From contig CAKRLC010000052.1 in NCBI GenBank assembly GCA_934358955.1, positions 1 through 19,126 of the forward strand: DNA of 19,126 nucleotides. Reading direction: 5' to 3'. The notes beneath the pieces were generated by a model. That model searched no databases. It was not told the origin of the DNA and saw only the letters and a list, made by a program, of their open reading frames with translations. The translations under genes and the position numbers were made by a program. Origin of the DNA: an uncultured Roseburia sp. GTDB lineage: Bacteria > Bacillota > Clostridia > Lachnospirales > Lachnospiraceae. Shown piece by piece: positions 1 to 7,801 of this stretch (position 1 is its first letter; every line of letters starts with the position of its first letter).

Positions 1-71
1 GGACCTATAGGGCTCGAACCTATGACCCTCTGCTTGTAAGGCAGATGCTCTCCCAGCTGAGCTAAGATCCC
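1..71 (-). tRNA. tRNA-Val (anticodon TAC), cut by the window edge at its 3' end
   Basis: Read on the minus strand, this gives a full cloverleaf except for the last acceptor base and discriminator, which lie outside the window. The acceptor strand is GGGATCT, pairing with AGGTCC plus one missing base. The D arm is GCTC...GAGC, the anticodon arm is TCTGC-CTTACAA-GCAGA (anticodon TAC, valine), and the T arm is ATAGG-TTCGAGC-CCTAT. A strong promoter lies just upstream, so this is probably the first gene of a tRNA transcript that continues left of the window. Confidence 0.95.
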
Positions 72-106
72 ATATGTGTCTGTCGCCTTTCGCAACTCGC
101 TTTGCT

Positions 107-136
107 ATTATACTATGGAACAACAATACTTGTCAA
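107..136 (-). promoter_or_regulatory. Sigma-A promoter of the tRNA-Val gene
   Basis: On the minus strand a perfect TTGACA (131-136) and a perfect TATAAT (107-112) are separated by 18 bp. The -10 box lies 35 bp before the tRNA 5' end, consistent with a short leader. Two perfect hexamers fit a strong stable-RNA promoter. Confidence 0.88.
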
Positions 137-352
137 CAGCTTTTTTGATGTTTTTTCATATTTTTTAATTTCTCTCCACACACCCATTTTACCATTGCAA
201 AGTGGAATTCACCTTTTTCTTTTTGCGTTCAACACCATCTTTTTCCGTCATATACTCTGCTCTCATATAAGCTTTCCCATATCAACTTTTTCTGCTCTTA
301 CATAAAATGATGTTGAACACAAACTATAAAACAGATCTCATTATATCCGCAA
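137..352. other. AT-rich intergenic region between metH and the tRNA promoter
   Basis: No gene is seen here; the short plus-strand reading frame at 102-305 has no ribosome binding site and crosses the tRNA promoter. The region holds the 3' flank of metH. A widely spaced inverted repeat, GTTCAACA (227-234) with TGTTGAAC (311-318), is present, but no convincing hairpin with a T-run terminates metH. The segment 236-270 resembles 18502-18534, sharing 14 identical bases. Confidence 0.5.
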
Positions 353-2803
353 TTATTGTTCCAGCAATCTTTCTACAAGCTTTACACACTCTGCTGCATC
401 CTTGGAATAACCATCTGCTCCAATTTCTTCTGCAAAACTATCCGTAATGCAGGCACCTCCGATTACGATCCTGCTGCTGCATCCTTTTTCCTTTGCAAGC
501 TCTACCACCTGTTTCATGCGCATCATGGTAGTTGTCATCAGCGCTGACAACCCGATCACCTTTGCATCCTCCCTTAAAGCAGTGTCCACGATCAGCTCTG
601 CCGGTACATCTTTGCCAAGATCGATCACATTGTAACCATAGTTTTTCAGCATTAAAACAACCAGATTTTTACCGATATCATGAATGTCACCCTCAACTGT
701 TGCCACAACGATCGTCGCCTTTTCCTCTGAATCGTTGCGCTCTAACATTGGTTCCACATATTCAATTGCCATTTTCATCGTATTGGCAGAAGCGATCAGC
801 TGTGGCAGGAAATATTTCTGTTTATCAAATAACACACCCACTTCATTGATCGCCGGGATCAGATGTTCATTGATCACAGCATCCGGCTTTGTACCTTCTG
901 CAAGTACTTTTTTTACTTCCTCTAAGATGCTTCCTTTATTTCCTTTCAGGACAGCTTCAAAAACAGCACTGCGTGCCACGTTGGAAGTATCTTCTGTGCT
1001 GCCTGCACTTTCTGTTTTTTTCTTTACCGGTACCAACACCCGTTCCTGTCCTGCATATTTTTCTGCAAGCATATTCATGCGGTTGATGTACCGGATATCG
1101 CTCTGTTCTTTTGCAAGTAACAGATCTGATGCAAATGCTGCATTCATCAAAAGCTCCTGCGACGGATTTGCGATTGCCATCGTCAGCCCCTTTGCGATCG
1201 CCATCGTTAAAAATGCCGTATTGACATAAGATCGCTCCGGTAATCCAAAGGAAATATTGGAAAGCCCACAAACCGTAGGAAGCTGTAATTCATTTTTACA
1301 ATAAGAAAATGTCTCATAACATTCGAGCGCTGCCCTTGGATTCGCCCCGATCGTTGCAACTAATCCATCTACAATGATATCTTCCTTTGTCATACCGATT
1401 TCAATTGCTTTCTGCATAACAGTACGGATAATCTCATGCTTTTCAGCAGAACCTTCCGGAAGCCCTGCGTCCGATAACGGGAGTAAAATAAACATAGCTC
1501 CGTATTTTTTTGCGATTGGAAGCAGTTTTTCCATTTTCTCCGTTTCCATTGAAATAGAATTGATCAAAGCGCGTCCCGGATAAATACGCAATGCTGCCTC
1601 GATAACATCCACATAACTGGAATCGATGCATAATGGGCAATCGACCGTTGTCGTCACTTCATATATCGTATTTAACATCATTTCCTTTTCATCAATCCCA
1701 TTCATTCCCATATTGATGTCAAGGATCACTGCACCATTTTCTTCCTGCTCTAATGCCATCTGACGCACCAGATTCAGACTGCCTTCCCGCAGCTCTGCCT
1801 GCAGCTTCTTCTTCCCGGTAGGATTGATACGTTCCCCGATCACCATGAAGCTGCCATCCAGATCCATCTCTACAAGCCTCCGTTCTGAAGTCAGAACCCG
1901 TCTTTTGGTCTGTAACGGCGTCGGTACCGGCATATCACCTACTGCTGCTTTTAATGCGCGGATATGCTCCGGTGTTGTTCCGCAGCATCCGCCAATGATC
2001 GATGCGCCCGCCTCTATTAATTTTCTTCCGCAGTTTGCAAATTCTTCCGGACCGGTTTTATATACAGTCACTCCATCTTCCAGTTCCGGAAGTCCCGCAT
2101 TTGGCTTTGCAAGGATTGGAATTGTTGCATAATCTGCCATCTGACGCACTGGTTCAAGCATATCTTCCGGACCGGTCGAGCAGTTGATTCCGATCACGTC
2201 TGCTCCAAGGCTCTGCAGCACTACGGTAGCAGTTGCCGGATCCGTTCCATATAATGTCCTTCCATCCGGATTGTACGTAAGAGAAACCATGATCGGCAGA
2301 TCACAAACCTCGCTGATCGCAAGAACTGCTGCACGACACTCCTGGAGACTCATCATTGTCTCAACAACAAACAGATCTGCTCCGGCATCTGCCAGAACTT
2401 TTGCCTGTTCTTTGTATACATCCACAAGTTCTTCAAACATTAACTCCCCGATCGGATATAACTGCTGTCCGGTCATCGTCATGTCTGCTGCTACAAATGC
2501 TTTTCCCTGTGCTGCCTTTTTGGAGATTCCAATCAACTCACGGTTCATTTCCTCTAATCGGTTCCCAAGCCCATACTCTTCTAATTTGATCCGGTTTGCG
2601 GTAAAGGTAGGTGCATATAAAATATCTGTTCCTGCTGCCACATAATCTTCCTGCAGCTTTATCATAATCTGAGGATTTTCCAGTATCCACTGCTCCGGGC
2701 ACACACCCACAGGCATTCCTGCCTTCTGCAGATTCGTGCCGGTTGCACCATCTAAAATAATCGGTCTTTTCTTTACAAGTTCCGCAAATTCCTGTTTTGT
2801 CAT
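353..2803 (-). CDS. metH: Cobalamin-dependent methionine synthase without activation domain
   Basis: Transfers a methyl group from methyltetrahydrofolate through cobalamin to homocysteine, making methionine in the cytoplasm. The 816 residues hold the homocysteine-binding barrel (about 1-290; zinc ligands Cys208 in GINCSTGPEDM and Cys273-Cys274 in GGCCGTTPEH), the pterin-binding barrel (from about 318, VIGERINPTGKKK), the cobalamin cap and the B12 domain (about 690-816; DIHDIG, lower axial ligand His708). The roughly 330-residue C-terminal AdoMet-binding reactivation domain of E. coli MetH (about 1227 residues) is absent: the protein stops right after the B12 domain. A separate reactivating protein is therefore expected elsewhere. 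The start is the ATG at 2803 behind GGAAGG; it begins just before the conserved ILDGATGTNL segment. It is transcribed away from the HD-domain gene and has its own promoter. No cobalamin riboswitch is visible in the short leader. Confidence 0.95.
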   Translation of the reverse strand: MTKQEFAELVKKRPIILDGATGTNLQKAGMPVGVCPEQWILENPQIMIKLQEDYVAAGTDILYAPTFTANRIKLEEYGLGNRLEEMNRELIGISKKAAQGKAFVAADMTMTGQQLYPIGELMFEELVDVYKEQAKVLADAGADLFVVETMMSLQECRAAVLAISEVCDLPIMVSLTYNPDGRTLYGTDPATATVVLQSLGADVIGINCSTGPEDMLEPVRQMADYATIPILAKPNAGLPELEDGVTVYKTGPEEFANCGRKLIEAGASIIGGCCGTTPEHIRALKAAVGDMPVPTPLQTKRRVLTSERRLVEMDLDGSFMVIGERINPTGKKKLQAELREGSLNLVRQMALEQEENGAVILDINMGMNGIDEKEMMLNTIYEVTTTVDCPLCIDSSYVDVIEAALRIYPGRALINSISMETEKMEKLLPIAKKYGAMFILLPLSDAGLPEGSAEKHEIIRTVMQKAIEIGMTKEDIIVDGLVATIGANPRAALECYETFSYCKNELQLPTVCGLSNISFGLPERSYVNTAFLTMAIAKGLTMAIANPSQELLMNAAFASDLLLAKEQSDIRYINRMNMLAEKYAGQERVLVPVKKKTESAGSTEDTSNVARSAVFEAVLKGNKGSILEEVKKVLAEGTKPDAVINEHLIPAINEVGVLFDKQKYFLPQLIASANTMKMAIEYVEPMLERNDSEEKATIVVATVEGDIHDIGKNLVVLMLKNYGYNVIDLGKDVPAELIVDTALREDAKVIGLSALMTTTMMRMKQVVELAKEKGCSSRIVIGGACITDSFAEEIGADGYSKDAAECVKLVERLLEQ

Positions 2804-2923
2804 ATGCTGTTTCCTTCCAAATTTCTTTTATTGATAAATTAGGGATTGAAAATTCTGCTGCTATCTCTAAAAAATCATCCATTTCATCCCCAAATGTGCA
2901 TGTCATAAAAAAAGAATACAGAT

Positions 2924-2952
2924 ATTATGACATTTCTCTATTTCCGGCGCAA
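2924..2952 (-). promoter_or_regulatory. Probable metH promoter
   Basis: On the minus strand TTGCGC (2947-2952) and CATAAT (2924-2929) are 17 bp apart. The predicted transcript start near 2917 gives a leader of about 115 nt before the metH ATG. The -35 box matches consensus at only three of six positions; the -10 box matches at five. It lies back to back with the promoter of the divergent HD-domain gene, so the two could influence each other. Confidence 0.55.
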
Positions 2953-2968
2953 GCATTTCTGTCAAATA

Positions 2969-2998
2969 TTGCATATTTTCAGGAAAACATTGTATAAT
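2969..2998 (+). promoter_or_regulatory. Promoter of the HD-domain gene
   Basis: TTGCAT (2969-2974) and a perfect TATAAT (2993-2998) are separated by 18 bp. The -10 box lies 42 bp before the chosen ATG at 3041. Confidence 0.75.
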
Positions 2999-3040
2999 AA
3001 GACGATATCGATATCCAATTATAAAACAGAGGTCAGGATT

Positions 3041-3559
3041 ATGAATATAAAGCTTCCAGAAGAAAAAGAACAGATTTTTATGCAGGAATTAGAATATGTA
3101 TGCAAAAATTCCAGAATGCTCGAATCGCATAAATATATGCAACACGGAGACACCAGCGTTTTCCGACACAGTGTCTCCGTGGCTTATTACAGCTATTATC
3201 TTGCTTTAAAAATGCATGCCCCGGTAGATGAAAAATCCCTGATCCGCGGAGCACTGCTCCATGACTATTTTCTGTATGACTGGCACGAAAAAGATGCTTC
3301 CCATAAATGGCATGGTTTTCATCACGCCAAAAAAGCTTTGTCAAATGCTATGGAAGATTTTGACTTAAATGATGTAGAGCAGGATATGATCCGCTGCCAT
3401 ATGTTTCCGCTGAATCTGTGTCCACCAAAATATTTAGAAGGCTGGATCATCTGTTACGCAGATAAAGTATGCTCCGGCATCGAAACCTTCCAGGGCAGAA
3501 GGTCTCAGAAAAATGCACAGCACATATTGCAACATCTTGTACGCTCTTTTCATTCATGA
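3041..3559 (+). CDS. Small HD-domain metal-dependent phosphohydrolase
   Basis: A 172-residue soluble protein of the HD superfamily. The metal-binding signature is clear: His43 (FRHSVSVA), the HD pair His74-Asp75 (ALLHDYFLYDWH), histidines at 92, 94 and 95 (HGFHHAKKA), His120 (IRCHMFPL) and Asp141 (CYADKVCS). Members of this family hydrolyse phosphate esters or nucleotides; the substrate cannot be read from the sequence. The start is the ATG at 3041, preceded by AGAGGT/CAGGA; an in-frame extension upstream to 2927 crosses the TATAAT promoter and is rejected. The gene is monocistronic, divergent from metH and convergent with the small membrane-protein gene whose stop lies 20 bp away. Confidence 0.85.
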   Translation: MNIKLPEEKEQIFMQELEYVCKNSRMLESHKYMQHGDTSVFRHSVSVAYYSYYLALKMHAPVDEKSLIRGALLHDYFLYDWHEKDASHKWHGFHHAKKALSNAMEDFDLNDVEQDMIRCHMFPLNLCPPKYLEGWIICYADKVCSGIETFQGRRSQKNAQHILQHLVRSFHS

Positions 3560-3567
3560 TGTGGCAA

Positions 3568-3598
3568 AACCATGATCCTTATTTGAAGGATAATGGTT
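3568..3598 (-). terminator. Hairpin between the convergent genes, terminator-like on the minus strand
   Basis: AACCAT-G-ATCCTT (3568-3580) pairs with AAGGAT-A-ATGGTT around a 5-base loop, with one internal mismatch. On the minus strand the stem overlaps the stop codon of the 79-residue membrane protein and is followed by a short TTTT run. There is no T-run on the plus side, so it should work mainly on minus-strand transcripts. Confidence 0.5.
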
Positions 3599-3818
3599 CG
3601 TCATCTTCCCACATATCCTCATCATCCCAGTCTTCATCAAAATGATTGATCTCCGTATTTCCATTATTGCAGCCATAACGTGCATTTTTGCGTGGAGAGA
3701 TCAGCATGCCGATAATAATTCCTGCCAGCCCGCAGATAGCAAGCAATAATGTACCGTCCAGCTTAGTGACTGTGACAGTTTCTGACAACGTTTCAAGACG
3801 TTCTTTCCATTTTTCCAT
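3579..3818 (-). CDS. Small single-pass membrane protein with acidic tail, unknown function
   Basis: A 79-residue protein I do not recognise as a named family. It has a charged N-terminal segment (MEKWKERLETLSE), one hydrophobic helix at about 23-40 (LLLAICGLAGIIIGMLI), a basic stop-transfer patch (SPRKNARYG) and a strongly acidic tail at about 60-75 (DEDWDDEDMWEDDE). The start at 3818 is set by a perfect AGGAGG eight bases upstream. A longer in-frame reading to 3869 has no ribosome binding site. The gene follows the HAD phosphatase on the same strand with an 87-bp gap and could be cotranscribed. The anchor-plus-acidic-tail layout suggests a small envelope-associated or scaffold protein, which is inference only. 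Confidence 0.8.
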   Translation of the reverse strand: MEKWKERLETLSETVTVTKLDGTLLLAICGLAGIIIGMLISPRKNARYGCNNGNTEINHFDEDWDDEDMWEDDEPLSFK

Positions 3819-3905
3819 GATAAAATCCTCCTGACATATCGTTTTATTGTAATTTAAATTTGGTTCCATTGATATTAAAAAAATCTTGCCTGCATGCCTG
3901 TTTAT

Positions 3906-4748
3906 TTACAGCGCAAATTTCCGGATCGCATATGCAACACCATCTTCCTCATTCGATGCTGTTACAAAATCAGCTACTTTCTTTACTTCTTCAATAGCAT
4001 TTCCCATGGCAACCCCAATTCCGGCTGTCTTAATAATATCCAGATCATTTCCAGTATCCCCGACTGCCATCGTCTCAGCAATGGAAATACCAAGTGTATC
4101 CGCAAGAACACGCAGACCGGTGCCTTTCGTTGTTCCTGTTTTTGTGATCTCAAGATTGGCAAATCCTCCGGACAAATAGGTTACCTGAGGGTTCGCATCT
4201 AACAGCTGCTTTACGCGTTCACGGTCTTTGAAGTTTCCATCTTCTAACGGATAAAAATTCAAGGTCATTTTCTCGACACCCAGCTTATTTTCTTCCAGAT
4301 AAGCTGCAAGGTCTTCGACAGCGATCGTGGTAGACCTGATAAATTCTCTTGTGGCAGGCGGCATTGTAAGCTTTTCGATCATTGAAAGCTCTGATGTCTC
4401 ACCGTAGCGGAAGCCTCCCACAAATGCATTCATATGAATATCCAATTTCTGGAGTTCCCGGATGATCGGGCATACTATCTCGTGATCTATCAGATTTGAA
4501 TATATACATTCTTTTTCCGGCATGCGGTAGACAGCAGCACCATTTGCAGTAATGGCGTAATGAACGCCAAGCGGCACCAGTTCATCCTCATGAAGTCCGA
4601 CATAGGGACGTCCGGTTGATATCACAACCTCAACGCCTGCTTCACAGGCCTTACGGATCACATTTTTATTTTCTTCTGATATCTCGTTGGCAGCGTTTAA
4701 AAGCGTACCATCCATATCAAGCGCAACTAATCTGACAGGTGTTTTCAT
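3906..4748 (-). CDS. Cof-type HAD-IIB family phosphatase
   Basis: A 280-residue cytosolic hydrolase of the haloacid dehalogenase superfamily, subclass IIB (YidA/Cof type), which removes phosphate from sugar phosphates or cofactor intermediates. Motif I is LDMDGTLL with nucleophile Asp11 and acid/base Asp13; motif II is VVISTGRP; the motif III lysine lies in the GTTKGTGL segment; motif IV is GDTGNDLDII. The C2B cap lies between motifs II and III. Length is normal for the family (about 270-290). The ATG at 4748 is preceded by AGAGGAT. Its promoter at 4794-4822 is strong, so it is expressed independently of the gatCAB operon upstream. The exact substrate cannot be inferred; these enzymes are usually promiscuous. 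Confidence 0.92.
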   Translation of the reverse strand: MKTPVRLVALDMDGTLLNAANEISEENKNVIRKACEAGVEVVISTGRPYVGLHEDELVPLGVHYAITANGAAVYRMPEKECIYSNLIDHEIVCPIIRELQKLDIHMNAFVGGFRYGETSELSMIEKLTMPPATREFIRSTTIAVEDLAAYLEENKLGVEKMTLNFYPLEDGNFKDRERVKQLLDANPQVTYLSGGFANLEITKTGTTKGTGLRVLADTLGISIAETMAVGDTGNDLDIIKTAGIGVAMGNAIEEVKKVADFVTASNEEDGVAYAIRKFAL

Positions 4749-4793
4749 AAAATCCTCTTTCTTCCTTCCAAATTATCCCCAGTAATTACTGCT

Positions 4794-4822
4794 ATCATAC
4801 TCCAAAATATTTCGGGTGTCAA
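4794..4822 (-). promoter_or_regulatory. HAD phosphatase promoter whose -35 lies in a repeat-element end
   Basis: On the minus strand a perfect TTGACA (4817-4822) and TATGAT (4794-4799) are spaced by exactly 17 bp, 45 bp before the gene's ATG. The -35 box is inside a 15-bp match (4811-4825) to the terminal inverted repeat of the fold-back element at 18198-18432. The -10 box lies in unique sequence outside that match. Confidence 0.8.
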
Positions 4823-4825
4823 AAG
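4811..4825. repeat. Solitary terminal-repeat sequence of the fold-back element
   Basis: TTCGGGTGTCAAAAG is identical to the left end of the element at 18198-18432 and closely matches both ends of the copy at 11638-11849. Similarity stops after 15 bp, and no second arm is present between gatB and the HAD gene. It looks like a relic end left after deletion of a full element, or a chance promoter-like match. It lies 10 bp beyond the gatB stop codon. Confidence 0.5.
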
Positions 4826-4834
4826 ACGTATGCT

Positions 4835-6265
4835 TTAAAGCAGCTCCTTTAAAATCTGAGCTACGATTCCCGGATTTGCTTTCCCTTTCATTGCCTTCAT
4901 CGTCTGCCCTACCAGAAAGCCAATCGCCCTCTCTTTGCCATTGTGATAATCCTCGACAGATTGTTGATTTTCCTGAATAACGCGTTCCACCACCGTTTTT
5001 AATTCACCTGCATCATTCACCGTTTTTAATCCCTTTTCCTCAACATATTGATCCGGATCAATATCCTGCTTAAAAACTTCCTCAAAAACCATCTTGGCAA
5101 CTGTGCTGTTGATCACACCGGCATCTGCCAGCTCAATGACTTTTGCAAGATTGACGGGCGAAAAGGTCATATCCTCCGGATCCATCTCGTTCTCTTTTAA
5201 CAGACGGATGATCTCTCCCATGATCCAGTTGGAAACCTTCTTCGGTTTTTTACAGATTTCTGTAGTTGCCTCAAATAAATCAGCAAATTTTTTATGACCG
5301 GTAATGATCCCGGCATCGTAATCCGGCAAGCCGAATTCTTTCTTATAGCGTTCTAATTTTTCTGTACGAAGCTCCGGCTGTCTTGCTTTGATCTCCTCGA
5401 TCCATTCCTCGCTGATTCTGATCGGCACCAGATCCGGTTCCGGGAAATAACGGTAATCCTGTGCATCCTCTTTCGAACGCATTGCATAGGAACATTCTTT
5501 GTTGTCATCCCATCGTCTTGTTTCCTGGATAACCCTTCCCCCCTGTTCGATCAGCTCGATCTGACGGGCACGCTCTCCTTCGATTGCTCTTGTGATTGCC
5601 CGAAAAGAATTCAGATTTTTCATTTCGGTACGCGTACCAAATTCTGTTTTTCCTGCCTCCCGGACAGAAAGATTGACGTCCGCACGCATAGAACCTTCAT
5701 TTAATTTACAATCCGATGCTCCAAGATATTGGATGATCAGTCTTAGCTTTTCAAGGTACGCGATCACCTCTTCCGCAGAGCGCATATCCGGTTCTGATAC
5801 GATCTCGATCAGTGGTACACCGGATCGGTTATAATCGACGATGGAACAGTCTGCTTCCTCATCGTGTATGAGTTTTGCAGCATCCTCTTCCATATGAATT
5901 TCATGGATCCTGACTGTTTTTTTACCCGCATCCGTCTCGATCTCTACACCACCATTACGGCAGATTGGAAGATAAAGCTGTGAAATCTGATAGCCTTGCG
6001 GATTATCCGGATAAAAATAATTTTTCCGGTCAAATTTGCAAGACTGCGTGATACTACAGTTAGTAGCAAGACCAACTGCAATCGCATATTCTACAACCTG
6101 TTTGTTTAAAACAGGAAGTGTTCCCGGCATACCGGTACATACCGGGCATGTATGACTGTTTGGTGCTCCGCCAAATGCAGTGGAACAGCCACAGAAAATT
6201 TTTGTTTTGCTTGCCAATTCAACATGGACTTCCAGTCCGATAACCATTTCATATTGTTTACTCAT
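4835..6265 (-). CDS. gatB: Aspartyl/glutamyl-tRNA amidotransferase subunit B
   Basis: The kinase and tRNA-binding subunit of GatCAB: it phosphorylates the mischarged Glu-tRNA(Gln) or Asp-tRNA(Asn) and uses ammonia from GatA to form the amide. The 476 residues match the usual length. The N-terminal catalytic domain has the family signature (VIGLEVHVEL, then the zinc-binding CGC...CPVCTGMPG and FDRKNYFYPDNPQGYQISQ). The C-terminal part is the GatB/YqeY tail domain. The start is the second of two in-frame ATGs: GGAGGA lies seven bases before the ATG at 6265 but abuts the ATG at 6271. It is the last gene of the operon, 16 bp after gatA. Confidence 0.96.
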   Translation of the reverse strand: MSKQYEMVIGLEVHVELASKTKIFCGCSTAFGGAPNSHTCPVCTGMPGTLPVLNKQVVEYAIAVGLATNCSITQSCKFDRKNYFYPDNPQGYQISQLYLPICRNGGVEIETDAGKKTVRIHEIHMEEDAAKLIHDEEADCSIVDYNRSGVPLIEIVSEPDMRSAEEVIAYLEKLRLIIQYLGASDCKLNEGSMRADVNLSVREAGKTEFGTRTEMKNLNSFRAITRAIEGERARQIELIEQGGRVIQETRRWDDNKECSYAMRSKEDAQDYRYFPEPDLVPIRISEEWIEEIKARQPELRTEKLERYKKEFGLPDYDAGIITGHKKFADLFEATTEICKKPKKVSNWIMGEIIRLLKENEMDPEDMTFSPVNLAKVIELADAGVINSTVAKMVFEEVFKQDIDPDQYVEEKGLKTVNDAGELKTVVERVIQENQQSVEDYHNGKERAIGFLVGQTMKAMKGKANPGIVAQILKELL

Positions 6266-6281
6266 GATCATTCCTCCAACC

Positions 6282-7739
6282 TTATGCTAATGGACTGTGT
6301 TCATACTCCCGTGTCTGTTCAAATGCATACGCAGCACGGATGATATTTTTTTCTTTAAAACAGTCACCAAGCAGCTGTAAGCCGATTGGAAGTCCATTGG
6401 AATCTTTTCCGCAAGGAAGTGAAATTCCCGGAAGACCTGCCAGATTGGCAGAAATCGTGTAAATATCTCCCAGGTACATCTTCATCGGATCACTTAACGA
6501 CGCTCCGGTCTTAGGTGCAGTTGTTGGTGCCACCGGTCCTAAGATCACATCATATTTTGCAAACGCTTCATCAAACGCGTTTTTGATAAGGGCCTTTGTT
6601 CGGAGTGCTTTCAGGTAATAAGCATCATAATATCCACTGCTTAAAACAAATGACCCCAGCATGATCCGCCTTTTTACCTCCTGACCAAATCCTTCTGAAC
6701 GCGTTTTTTTATACATGTTATGAAGACCTTCGTATTCTGCGGTGCGGTATCCGTATTTCACGCCGTCAAACCGTGCAAGGTTTGAACTCGCCTCCGCACA
6801 CGCGATCACATAATAAGCAGGTACTGCATATTCTGTAAGGCTTAACTCAAACTCTTCAACAACCGCTCCTTTTTCTTCCAGTGTCTTTGCTGCTTTTAAA
6901 ACAGCTTCCTTTACCTCAGGATCAAGTCCTTTGCCAAAATAATCTCCCGGTATACCGATTTTCAATCCCTTTACGTCATCTACTAATGCTTCGGTAAAAT
7001 TTAAATCTTCTCTTTTAATAGAGGTAGAATCTTTTGGATCATAAGATGCAATGGCTTCCAAAATCGCAGCACAGTCTGTCACATCTTTTGCGATCGGACC
7101 GATCTGGTCTAAGGATGATGCATATGCGATCAGTCCATAGCGGGAAACCGTTCCATAGGTTGGTTTGATCCCTGTTACACCGCAAAAGGAGCTTGGCTGA
7201 CGGATCGATCCACCTGTATCTGATCCCAATGCAAAAGAGCACTCTTCTGCTGCAACTGCGGCGCAGGAGCCACCGGAAGACCCACCTGGCACATGCGCCT
7301 CATTCCATGGATTTCTGGTAATTCCAAACGCAGACGTCTCTGTGGTGCTTCCCATTGCAAACTCATCCATATTTGTTTTTCCAATGATCACGGCTCCTGC
7401 TTTCTCCAAATTTTTCACTGCCTCGGCCGTATAAGCCGGCATAAAATTATATAATATTTTAGAAGAACAGGTTGTAAGAAGACCTTCTGTACACATATTA
7501 TCCTTGATTCCGACCGGAACTCCTGCAAGGGGTCCCGTCAGTACACCTTCATCTATCTGCTTCTGGACTTCCACTGCTCTTTTTAAAGCGCCTTCGCGAT
7601 CCACTGTTACAAAGCTGTGGATTTTTTGCTCTTTCGCTTCGATCGCATCCAGTGCTGCATTGACTGCTTCAGCAACCGTTACTTCTTTTTCTTTTATCTT
7701 TTTGCCTAATTCTACAGCCGTCAGACTCATTAAACCCAT
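6282..7739 (-). CDS. gatA: Aspartyl/glutamyl-tRNA amidotransferase subunit A
   Basis: The amidase subunit of GatCAB: it hydrolyses glutamine and passes ammonia through a channel to GatB. The 485-residue amidase-signature protein has the complete Ser-cisSer-Lys triad: Lys79 (GVPVGIKDN), Ser154 (PGGSSGGS) and Ser178 (GSDTGGSIRQP). These are the same residue numbers as I recall for Staphylococcus aureus GatA. The ATG at 7739 follows GGTGAG; an ATG three codons later (MSLTAVELG) is an alternative start. It sits between gatC (62-bp gap) and gatB in the standard C-A-B order. Confidence 0.96.
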   Translation of the reverse strand: MGLMSLTAVELGKKIKEKEVTVAEAVNAALDAIEAKEQKIHSFVTVDREGALKRAVEVQKQIDEGVLTGPLAGVPVGIKDNMCTEGLLTTCSSKILYNFMPAYTAEAVKNLEKAGAVIIGKTNMDEFAMGSTTETSAFGITRNPWNEAHVPGGSSGGSCAAVAAEECSFALGSDTGGSIRQPSSFCGVTGIKPTYGTVSRYGLIAYASSLDQIGPIAKDVTDCAAILEAIASYDPKDSTSIKREDLNFTEALVDDVKGLKIGIPGDYFGKGLDPEVKEAVLKAAKTLEEKGAVVEEFELSLTEYAVPAYYVIACAEASSNLARFDGVKYGYRTAEYEGLHNMYKKTRSEGFGQEVKRRIMLGSFVLSSGYYDAYYLKALRTKALIKNAFDEAFAKYDVILGPVAPTTAPKTGASLSDPMKMYLGDIYTISANLAGLPGISLPCGKDSNGLPIGLQLLGDCFKEKNIIRAAYAFEQTREYEHSPLA

Positions 7740-7801
7740 CTATCTCACCATTTTCCTGCTTTATCAATTATTTTCATCCGTTCTTCTTCGTACTATCTTT
7801 T

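Noticed and set aside
684..1229. A 181-codon plus-strand ORF, with other long plus-strand ORFs inside metH
   Set aside because: These are antisense to a well-supported metH coding region, lack start signals, and have low-complexity Ser/Ala-rich translations typical of shadow frames.
2804..2960. Cobalamin or SAM riboswitch before metH
   Set aside because: The predicted leader is only about 115 nt, and I see no B12-box sequence or SAM-type stem pattern followed by a terminator.
2927..3040. N-terminal extension of the HD-domain protein
   Set aside because: The extension would be encoded by the promoter region itself; the ATG at 3041 has a ribosome binding site and fits the TATAAT at 2993-2998.
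3870..3905. Terminator after the HAD phosphatase gene (T7 run on the minus strand)
   Set aside because: The T-run is preceded only by a very weak stem (CTGT/ACAG); I could not form a convincing hairpin.
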